Assembly: GCA_001969505.1 (NCBI GenBank)
Contig: LSSK01000907.1
Coordinates: 1-16,123 of the forward strand
DNA: 16,123 nucleotides
Reading direction: 5' to 3'
From: Zancudomyces culisetae
Lineage: Eukaryota > Kickxellomycota > Harpellomycetes > Harpellales > Legeriomycetaceae
The notes beneath the pieces were generated by a model. That model was not told the DNA's origin and made no database searches. It saw nothing but the letters and a program-made list of their open reading frames with translations. Positions 1 through 7,884 of the stretch are shown here, piece by piece. The position numbers were made by a program, and so were the translations under genes. Position 1 is the first letter of the stretch; each line of letters opens with the position of its first letter.

Positions 1-41
1 CCCCCCCCCCCCCCCCCCCCCCCCCCCCCCACACACACACA
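1..41. repeat. C30 homopolymer followed by (AC)n microsatellite
   Basis: Bases 1-30 are all C and are followed directly by an AC dinucleotide repeat to about base 41. Homopolymers this long are prone to length errors, and a contig edge is possible. No gene overlaps it. Confidence 0.9.
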
Positions 42-2331
42 AACTAAATATCTCTTTATGCTTTGTGGTAGGTGGATTGCTTTGTGTCACCTTGTCAATG
101 CAACCTAGAAAATAACAATCAAAAAAGTAAAAATAGTACGAGGTTAAATACACAGTCACCAACTTTTGTGCCAAGGGTTTTTGTAACAGAACTGCCATTT
201 AAATTGGACAGGAGTTCATGTGATATGTCGAGTTTGTTTTGTTGACATGGGACCTGTTGCTTATATATGGTTGGCTAAAGTGGAAGAGAATGGAAGGTGG
301 GGAGAGAAGAAAACTTCCATTTTGATTGGAAATGTACATTTATGCGGAATTTTATAGCCTGCTCTGATGTACTCCCCACCCAACACTATTTATAGAGTGC
401 TTTTTCTGTTGTAAATGGATTCCATTGATTACTGTTGTCACACAAGAGTAAGCTAAAATTCAATGTTGTTTATTTTTAGCAAAAGTTTGGTCAAAAAAGC
501 GATATATCAATGTTTTTATTTGTTGTGTGCGGTTATTGATAAAATCGCTGAAATAGCCTAATTAATTTGTAAATAAATATGTTTTCATCTCCATTTATTT
601 GTTTATGTTTTTATTTTAGTTGAATGATTCCCATTGTTTTACAAAATTCGGGTCAATTTAATACTAGATTATTACAATCTATCGATTTTTTAAACTTTTA
701 TTTCCGTTAAATTATATTTTGAATAAAAGGCATATACCAACAAAATAAAATAGTCAAATTTTAAAAAAAGGCCTAAATATTTGCGCTCCTTTAAAAGCTT
801 TTGGCACAACTGATGTTTAATAAATCCTATTACAATACAAACAACCAAAGTATGGTCATTCGTATCACTGTTACATTGTATTTTTTTTTGACGATTTTGT
901 TGTGTTTTCAATTTATTTAATAAATTTTCCATTGTCTACTGAAAAAAAAACAATCTAAAACCGAGGCTCAGCTGAAAAAATGAAAAAATGAAAAATCAAA
1001 CCAACCTTGGCTAACCAATTCCAGTATACTCTACTTTTTTTCATTTTCATTTTCATTTTCACGAACTGATGATTTTTTTTCTACTGCCTTAAGAGTAGTG
1101 GTAGTACATTTCTATTGGCACCCTGCGTTTATATATGTTTAATTAAATAAAAAATTTCAATGGTAATGGTTTGAATACAGGGCTCTAAAATTAAATAAAT
1201 ACAATGTGCTTTGTTTTTGTCAAAACTAATTTGCACTTTTATCAAGGCTACCCACGAATAAACTATTAATTTTGATTTATCTTCATAGTTCTTTCCTTCA
1301 ATAAAAAAAACAAAAGAACAGGATATTTAATAAGTATACAGATATTTGACACCTTAAGGTAAGTTTCTGATATTTTTCGCTTGATTATAATAGTAAGTTT
1401 ACCGCTTGAGGAGGGGGGGGGTGGATTGTGCTATCAATGGATGAGGAGATACATATAATATGCTTTTCATTGGCATCCAAATATGTGCACCTTATTATTG
1501 AATGAGTGCCGATACGCTTGTATAGACGAAGAGGGATGCAACCAACGAACGAGAGGTGGATAGTGAAATATATTTGAATGTACTGTGTAAGATCGTTGCA
1601 GACTATGGAATTTATGATATTTACGCGATCTTTTGTAAACAAAATAATTGGTATTCCTACTGTAAATACCTCACACAATTAAAAGCCTTTTTTGTAATTA
1701 AATGGCATATGTATATGCCGTCTTATTTCTTTGGCGATATCACATTACTATTTTGACTCGACAAGTTAATTTTGGTTAAATCTTGTGTGTAGGGCTGCAA
1801 TATTTAAACCAGTGTAATTATTGTGTATGTTTATATTTAATTATTGATTTTGACTTTAAACCTGAAATATTCTTGTTGAGCGGTGATTGAAACAAGAATA
1901 ATGAACTGGGTTGTTACTTTTATTGAAGACGATAATACTACAAAGCATTTAATATATTACTGTGGTTTATAAATCGAATTACAATTATGTTCTGATTTGT
2001 ACATTGTGTGTATATTCACAGTAGTTCAATAATTATGCCTTGTTTTTTGAACAAAAAGAAAGAGAAAATCTAGCAATTATTAATATTAAACTGTCTTGTT
2101 TACTCTAAACAAGCTTAAATTGCCTAATACACTTTTTCCACCCACAGCTATTCGTTCAACATAAAAAACTATGTTAACTTTAGATTGAAAAGATACTGTC
2201 TGTGTATTTGAATATATATATGTCTTACAACTTTCTATCATCATATAGAACTGATAAAAATTTGATTTTGAGGCCGTCTTGTATTTTAAACAAAAGAAAA
2301 AACTCAAGAAAACACGTCTTGCTTATACTAC
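42..2331. other. AT-rich spacer without a supportable gene
   Basis: No recognisable protein, tRNA or structural RNA was found on either strand. The longest true-ATG frame is an 80-codon minus-strand ORF (690-932). It resembles nothing I know, is rich in Lys, Asn and Leu, and could be chance in such AT-rich DNA. A more GC-rich patch at about 1400-1580 contains a G9 run near 1415 and an open minus frame lacking an ATG. Purine-rich TGAAAAAA repeats (973-996) face TTTTCA repeats (about 1036-1061). The last 100 bases before 2332 hold no ATG and probably contain the promoter and leader of the ArfGAP gene. Confidence 0.55.
973..1061. repeat. Oppositely oriented short A-rich / T-rich repeats
   Basis: About three TGAAAAAA units (973-996) are followed 40 bases later by about four TTTTCA units (1036-1061). 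They are roughly complementary, but the periods differ (8 against 6), so a continuous stem would be mismatched. This is probably simple-sequence drift. Confidence 0.5.
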
Positions 2332-3646
2332 ATGTCACCATATATTGAGAGTGTTGCTGCAAAGAATTTTGATGCTAAAAGGTATGTAGTTTTCAAAATA
2401 GCAACATATCTGTGTAGTTTCATGATCTTTTACTTTGTATTTCCATTAATACGTAATGGTTGCCGTTTTTTTTGTTACTTTGCCTTTAATTATACACACT
2501 TTAACATATACAACGGCGAAAATGAATCAATTTTGATAATTTTATAGAAAACTTATTGAACTGAGTACAAAAGGCGCAAACTATCAATGTTTTGAGTGCC
2601 AGTATCCTGTAAGTGATTAAATCCTATTGAATTTGCTTTGTATTCGTTTTGATTTCAGAATAGATGGTCTTGTAGAAAATAAAGTTTAAAATATTTCAAA
2701 ATGACTGGTTATACAACTAAATAGAAATCCACACATGTCAATTTGTTTAATGGGACATTTGTATGCTGCACCTGTGCGGTCTTACTGTAAGTACTCTGCA
2801 ATTCCAATGCAAAATCGCAAGAGATTTACTTTTTTATATATTTCTGTTGTAACCAAACGCAGCTAATTTATTATTTTGATAACAGTAGAACAATCTTTTC
2901 GCATAAGGCTAAAGATATAAACAATGATGAGATCAATGAAGAAGATGTTGAAGTATTGAGTAGAGGAGGAAACAAGGTATTTGTTATTTCTTTCTTTTAA
3001 GAATATTCTTTTGTTCAAGAGTTCTGTTTCTCGTTCTCTCTTCTTGATAAAAATTTGTAAGTTCGAAATCAGCAGCTTGTTCATGTTATTAATCTTTGAT
3101 TAACTTGTGTAGAAAGCAACAATGGTTTGGTTGAACAAATGGAAGGAGGGATCTCTTCCGTTACACCTTTGCCTATCTAAAGATAGTATGATTCTATATT
3201 TACGCCTAAAATACGTTGACAAGGTTTGGGCGCTAGACACAAAAATATACGAGGGTAGCCCTGCACCATTTCGAAAACGTACCTCCGTTTCCCCTACTTT
3301 TTCGAAAACTATATCTTCTAAGCCTGAGCAAGTAGGCGAGTATGTTTTGGTACGCGGGTCTTCCCAGAGTCATAACTTGCCCGAAATCAAGAGGGAATCG
3401 GGTATTGTGAAAAAACAAAATGTATTATATTCTGATGTGTTTAGTTTTAAAGAGCCAAGGAGTGACCGCCTAGATTCATATGTATACAACGAATCACGTA
3501 ACAACCTTGTACATTTCTCTGAGCACAGCGTTCTTATTGCTGATGACAAACCTACTTCTCGGTTTATATTTAACAAGACTCGAAGGTTTCTTCCCAAACC
3601 TGAAATTCCAGCTGTAATCGAGTATAAAACCACAAAAAGATGGTAA
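2332..3646 (+). CDS. ArfGAP-domain protein, AGFG (HRB)-like, five exons
   Basis: Probable GTPase-activating protein for Arf small GTPases in vesicle traffic. I assembled the exons by eye: 2332-2381, 2548-2608, 2725-2786, 2886-2976 and 3113-3646, with GT-AG introns of 166, 116, 99 and 136 bases, giving 265 aa. The joined frame has a zinc finger C31-x2-C34-x16-C51-x2-C54, the exact ArfGAP spacing. R59 stands five residues after the last Cys, where the catalytic arginine finger belongs. A GGN at 85-87 and a KYVDKVW segment at 121-127 close the domain (about 17-130). The order and spacing best fit AGFG1/2: the loop lacks the NPxW of most ArfGAPs, and the usual CSGIHR is CAVLLR. The tail (131-265) is basic and Ser/Thr-rich with no FG or NPF repeats, unlike human AGFG. 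The start ATG has T at -3, a weak context. Exons 2-4 are too short to show as ORFs. An Age2/SMAP-type ArfGAP is the alternative. Confidence 0.8.
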
Positions 3647-3794
3647 AAATTAAGCATTGGCAAATATATAGAATAGTGTATTTACCACCACTATACCCCT
3701 TTAGAAAATTTAAATTTTGATCAGATGCATCTACTCCATGCTTTAACCATTGTGTTTGTATATAACACCATTAGTATTGTATATCAAAAAAGGA

Positions 3795-3800
3795 AATAAA
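3795..3800 (+). terminator. AATAAA polyadenylation-signal candidate for the ArfGAP gene
   Basis: An AATAAA lies about 150 bases after the ArfGAP stop codon, at a plausible 3' UTR distance. In AT-rich DNA such hexamers are frequent, so the assignment rests on position. Confidence 0.4.
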
Positions 3801-4224
3801 TATAAAATGATTTAAACACTTTTATTGGAAATGACAATGTAACATGTTCCCAGATTCATGGTACTAGCTGAGCCCCGTCAACAAACTTTTATCACTCATA
3901 GGAGAAGGAAAAGTAAATTGAAAAAAGGAATTCAAGAAGATCTTGCGTTCAGATCGCTTTTTTTTATGATTACATTTGGTGAAGTTTTTGGCGAGAGTTA
4001 AGCATATGTTACATTATATTTAATTACAAAGAACTTTTAATGACTTTATCGAGTAGTTAACAGCCATCCAACTCCGCCAACTGAGAAAGGATCAAGAAAA
4101 AATAGATAGCCTGTTGTTGACTGATTAACTATGCGCAGCACAACCAAAATTTACATTAATTTCCATGTACTGATGGTTAGAGGATGTGTATCTGCGCAGT
4201 TTATCGCTGTTTTTATGATATACT

Positions 4225-4305
4225 GAGTATATTGAGTATATTGAGTATATTGAGTATATTGAGTATATTGAGTATATTGATTATATTGATTATATTGAGT
4301 GTATA
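4225..4305. repeat. 9-bp minisatellite (GAGTATATT)n
   Basis: Six perfect GAGTATATT units run from 4225 to 4278. Two GATTATATT variants follow (4279-4296), then a degenerate unit. The unit length is a multiple of three, but no plausible gene reads through it. It lies in the spacer between the ArfGAP and GTPBP1/2-like genes. Confidence 0.92.
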
Positions 4306-4893
4306 TTTAGACTGTATACAGGATGGTATGATTCTGAGTGTTTATTTTTATGGTTCTTGGTGAAATTCAAGATGACACTATACTTTGTCACTATGTGCAA
4401 ATTAGAGGAGAACCTTGGATATTTGAATTCGTCGACATTATTGGCTGTGATAAATAACCACAAAAAAGAAAAAAAGTACACACACGCATATCTCACATGT
4501 CTCAAAAAACACACAACTTAACCTGCTTTTTCTCACACGCCTTTTGCTTTTGTTCATAATTAAAATTGGTAAAGTTATGGAATGGACAAATGGTAGCCAA
4601 GGTAGCCTATGGTTTAAAGATTTATTTATTTTAATTTTCTCCCTTTTCTTTGTAAAACAAAAAAAAGCAGTTGTGGTAAGATTGAAATCATCCAATAATT
4701 GCAAAAAGAAAATATGTTTTCATTAGGTAAATTTCATAATACAACCATTTTTTTTAACTAAGTTTTTTTGGAATCCAGGAAATAAGACACTGGGAATAAT
4801 GTTGGTAATGGCTAGAAAAAAAGGGCAAAATGTGGGCCAAACCAAATACCACGAATAAGATTGGGTTTGAGATTGGGTTTAGGGGAAGACTAT

Positions 4894-4902
4894 TATATAA
4901 AG
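4894..4902 (+). promoter_or_regulatory. TATA-like box upstream of the GTPBP1/2-like gene
   Basis: TATATAAAG lies about 210 bases before the chosen ATG at 5110. If used, transcription would start in the low 4900s to 5000, giving a leader of 100-190 bases that would contain the short upstream ORFs at 4979, 5033 and 5090. Position and motif only; no transcript data. Confidence 0.4.
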
Positions 4903-4978
4903 GGTTGGTGTGCACTTGATTTTTGTTTGAAAATATATTGGCCAAACCAAATAATAGAAAGAGAAGTAAACGGAGGGT

Positions 4979-5095
4979 ATGAAAGAGGTGGTTATTTTAC
5001 TATAGATTTTATTGATATAGAGAGTAAAGGCTATGTAGCACACATACATACCCACACAAAGAAAAAGAAGCCGATAAAAAAGAAAACACATGTAG
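4979..5095 (+). promoter_or_regulatory. Leader with three minimal upstream ORFs
   Basis: Three ATGs precede the main start. One at 4979 (G at -3) opens an 8-codon ORF ending with TAG at 5003-5005. Those at 5033 (G at -3) and 5090 (C at -3) are each followed immediately by TAG, giving start-stop elements ATGTAG at 5033-5038 and 5090-5095. None is in frame with the main ORF. Start-stop elements are known in other eukaryotes to hold ribosomes at the leader and lower downstream initiation. A regulatory role here is inference and depends on where the transcript begins. Confidence 0.5.
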
Positions 5096-5109
5096 ACAAA
5101 AACAATAGA

Positions 5110-7443
5110 ATGGCATCCAGAGAACTTTCATTGATAGAAAAGGAAAACGAGATAACAAGAGTCCAGGAGACAGTACATAACAGAAATGTCAATAAACTTC
5201 CACCCGAGCTTGATCACTATGGCAATGTAGAGTACAAGTACAAGTTGACACACGTGGACTGTAAAAGGGTTCAGCACTTGACAACACAGCTTCAGTGGCG
5301 ACTTTCGGAGGGGAATGGGGAGGCACGATACCAAATTGGGGTGTTGGACGATGGAAGTCTAAAAGGAATAACCGTAGAGGAAATGAAACGGACAATAGAG
5401 GTTCTTAGAAGCATGGCGGGTAAAATAGAGAATGTAGAGGTAGAATGTACAAGGTGGAGAAAAGTGGGAGAGTATGTTGAGGCGGATGTGGAAAAGTTTC
5501 ACAGACAGCATGGGAAAAAGAAACAACCAAAGAAGCCAAGAGGGGGGGTATACGTACATACCGAAGATACTGTTGTGGTCAGCAGGGATAGCAAGCACGA
5601 TAGCAAAGAGCCCGAGGTAAAGCTAAATAGAGGACTTTTTGTATCGGAGGTAAGATTTAGACAACGAGAGGATAAGCTAAGGGAGAGTATAGATTTAAGA
5701 ATAGCACTGATAGGAGACCATACAGCAGGAAAGAGCACAATAGTCGGTTGCATTGCGCATGGAATAAAGGATAATGGACGAGGGAAGGCGCGGATGGGGG
5801 TGTTGAAGCATAAGCATGAGATAGAAACAGGGAGGAGTAGCTCTATAAATCAAGTAGTGGTGGACTTGGGAGAAGGCGGGAAAGTATTAAACAAGGCAAA
5901 TATCGAACAAGACGAGGATAAAACAGGAGTGGTAAAGAAGCATGTAGAGTTTATAGATACATGTGGACACCCAAAATATTTCAAGACAACAATTAGGGGG
6001 ATATTTAAAAGCCGACCAGACTATTTATGGCTAGTAGTAGCGGCAGACAGCACAATAAACAACAGTAGGCTCAAACAGTATCTAGCATATTCAATGCTTT
6101 TAGGGTCACCAATAATGGTGGTTGTGACAAAGGTGGAGCAATCAAAGAGGGAACGACTAAATAAGGTGATAATACAACTTATCGAAACACTGAATGAGGT
6201 ATTACCGAATAGTGGACAGATACTTTTGAGTGTTAATGATAGGGCAGTGGATGATGATATCGGAATCATAGCACAGGATTTTATGGAAAGAAAAGTGGTT
6301 CCGATAATACTGTGTTCGTGTACAACAAACGATATGGACTTATTGACTAGACTAGCATTCCAACTCGAATCAAGGACAAGTATGACTCTGAGGCATCAAA
6401 AAAAAGAAAAATCAGAGTTGAAATATGAGCATACTGTATCAAGAGTAGGTGATGTTGTACTCAAAGAGAAAGATCTGGATTATGATGGAGGAAATTTAAA
6501 TATGATCAACGACAATAATAATAATAATAATGTAGTCTGTGGTGAGTTTGTAATTGAAAATGTATTTTATGTACCAATGATCGGAAACGTAGCTGTTGGT
6601 CAAATCCTAAATGGCTCGATTTGTACCAATAATGAATCCAAAGTAATGGAGAAAAGTAGTGGAGCTAAAGACAAAACCAGCTATTTGGGCCCAGATAAAC
6701 AAGGTCTGTTTTACAGGGTCAAGGTAGCCTCTATTCACAGGCACGGTACCCCAATTCTCCGAGCAAACTCGGGTCATTTAGTGTCTATAGTTATATCTGG
6801 ATATACCTCAGCTGAAACCAACAATCCGTCCTCGGCTCCGGAAATCCGACCAGGCTCTGTTCTGATTCAACTCTCACATTCTAATTTTGGTACAAATAGT
6901 AGACATCCAACTTTACAATGCTTCAGCCCTCCTCTTCCACTACTTTTGAGAAAAAGAGTTCGTCTAAAACTACAGGCTCACGCTCTACTACTTGAACGTG
7001 TAAAGAACAACGATTATGGTACTCTTTTTTGTGGTTCTGTGCGCCAGTGGGCCAAAATAGTTCATCTTTCCGACTACATGTCTGACTATAGTCATGCCCT
7101 TATCAAACAAACTGATTATACTGGTTCTGGCGCATCTTCTTGCTCTTCGCTTCTTGAATCTCTAAAGCTTTCTTTAACCCAAGATTCGGCGCCCACTGGC
7201 CAACAGACCCTGTTATCTTCATCCAGTGAGTATGCAAATAGCAGTAGTGATTACTCTTCGACTTTACAAACCGTTCTCAAGACACCCTGTCGCCGTAACG
7301 CTACAAATGTAACCACCAAATCTTCGGGTGATAAAGCTACTGTGATGTTTCTGCTTACCGGCGGATATGAGTATATTAGACCGAATTCTCCATTCTTGTT
7401 TATCAAGGATACTAAAATCACTATGCTCGGTATGATTTTTTGA
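5110..7443 (+). CDS. GTPBP1/GTPBP2-like translational GTPase, divergent
   Basis: Member of the EF-1A/eRF3-like GTPBP1/2 group, cytosolic GTPases linked in animals to translation elongation quality control and ribosome rescue. Single exon, 777 aa (human GTPBP1 is about 669). The N-terminus carries the family's LPPE...GNVEYK and QWRL-EG-GEA blocks. The G domain shows G1 GDHTAGKS (202-209), the HEI..GR(S/T)SSI switch region, G3 DTCGH (283-287, normally DLAGH) and G4 TKVE (340-343, normally TKxD or SKxD). A degenerate G5 lies near 402-406. Beta-barrel domains follow, with a six-Asn run at 469-474 and a Ser-rich insertion (about 661-740) before the last barrel strands. The frame stays open upstream to a TAG at 4813 but has no ATG there. 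ATG 5110 has A at -3 and starts just before the family homology, so it was chosen. The first part is purine-rich and the last third pyrimidine-rich. The GTPBP1/2 family call is firm; the subgroup is not. Confidence 0.9.
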   Translation: MASRELSLIEKENEITRVQETVHNRNVNKLPPELDHYGNVEYKYKLTHVDCKRVQHLTTQLQWRLSEGNGEARYQIGVLDDGSLKGITVEEMKRTIEVLRSMAGKIENVEVECTRWRKVGEYVEADVEKFHRQHGKKKQPKKPRGGVYVHTEDTVVVSRDSKHDSKEPEVKLNRGLFVSEVRFRQREDKLRESIDLRIALIGDHTAGKSTIVGCIAHGIKDNGRGKARMGVLKHKHEIETGRSSSINQVVVDLGEGGKVLNKANIEQDEDKTGVVKKHVEFIDTCGHPKYFKTTIRGIFKSRPDYLWLVVAADSTINNSRLKQYLAYSMLLGSPIMVVVTKVEQSKRERLNKVIIQLIETLNEVLPNSGQILLSVNDRAVDDDIGIIAQDFMERKVVPIILCSCTTNDMDLLTRLAFQLESRTSMTLRHQKKEKSELKYEHTVSRVGDVVLKEKDLDYDGGNLNMINDNNNNNNVVCGEFVIENVFYVPMIGNVAVGQILNGSICTNNESKVMEKSSGAKDKTSYLGPDKQGLFYRVKVASIHRHGTPILRANSGHLVSIVISGYTSAETNNPSSAPEIRPGSVLIQLSHSNFGTNSRHPTLQCFSPPLPLLLRKRVRLKLQAHALLLERVKNNDYGTLFCGSVRQWAKIVHLSDYMSDYSHALIKQTDYTGSGASSCSSLLESLKLSLTQDSAPTGQQTLLSSSSEYANSSSDYSSTLQTVLKTPCRRNATNVTTKSSGDKATVMFLLTGGYEYIRPNSPFLFIKDTKITMLGMIF

Positions 7444-7884
7444 TTCCCCTTTTTTTTTCTTTTTACCTTTGCATAATGATCTTTTGATTACCAATAAATT
7501 CAACATTAATACTGTGCAATAAAATATTAAAAACCAAGAACCCCCCTCTCCCAACCCACTTGCTGATTTCATTGCAATTTTTATGAATACTATCATCCCC
7601 ACCTCTATCCACTTTTTGAAAAATAAAATCAAATTTAATAATCAATTTCTCAACTTCAAGCATAAATCACAACTGACCAAGCATATTTACAACAATACTT
7701 TTTCCAAGCCAAGAGATTCAATAATAATATATAAGACTAATTAAATTTCAGAACTCCAGATAAATCAGGATAACGAGTTCCCAGAATTATCTGTGAATAT
7801 ATTCGAGACGATCCAATTAGCAATTTGTATAGCACAAAAAGGCTTTTTTTTTATTTGCACAAATAGATATAAATATAGATAATA
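7444..7884. other. Intergenic spacer between GTPase and rhomboid genes
   Basis: It begins with a T-rich tract just after the GTPase TGA, then AATAAA at 7493 and 7518. The 100 bases before 7885 have no ATG and include an A/T-rich TATAAATATAG-like stretch (about 7868-7880) that could be part of the rhomboid promoter. No gene seen. Confidence 0.55.
7493..7523 (+). terminator. Two AATAAA polyadenylation-signal candidates
   Basis: AATAAA occurs at 7493-7498 and 7518-7523, 50 to 80 bases after the GTPBP1/2-like stop codon. Either could direct 3' end formation of that mRNA. Position-based call. Confidence 0.45.

Larger units (their letters stand above)
3647..4860. other. Intergenic spacer
   Basis: The spacer contains the ArfGAP 3' flank with an AATAAA, the minisatellite at 4225-4305, and A/T homopolymer stretches. 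The short frames near 4290-4730 on both strands show no family resemblance and are not called as genes. No tRNA or snoRNA was recognised. Confidence 0.6.

Noticed and set aside
1385-1678. 97-codon minus-strand frame in the left spacer
   Set aside because: It starts at TTG and shows no family resemblance; the proline run comes from a G-homopolymer.
2659-2700. Alternative third exon of the ArfGAP gene starting after the CAG at 2656-2658
   Set aside because: It encodes NRWSCRK, teasingly like the NPxW of ArfGAPs, but reaches a stop after seven codons. The exon at 2725-2786 gives the exact zinc-finger spacing and a clean splice.
3233-3663. Minus-strand ORFs opposite the last ArfGAP exon
   Set aside because: They are shadows of the plus-strand coding frame with no recognisable product.
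4225-4305. Possible CRISPR or protein-coding repeat
   Set aside because: Nine-base units without spacers in eukaryotic DNA; simply a minisatellite. No open gene reads through it.
4861-5109. N-terminal extension of the GTPBP1/2-like ORF (83 codons upstream of ATG 5110)
   Set aside because: It begins at TTG, has no in-frame ATG, includes the TATA-like box, and the family homology begins shortly after ATG 5110. Treated as promoter and leader.
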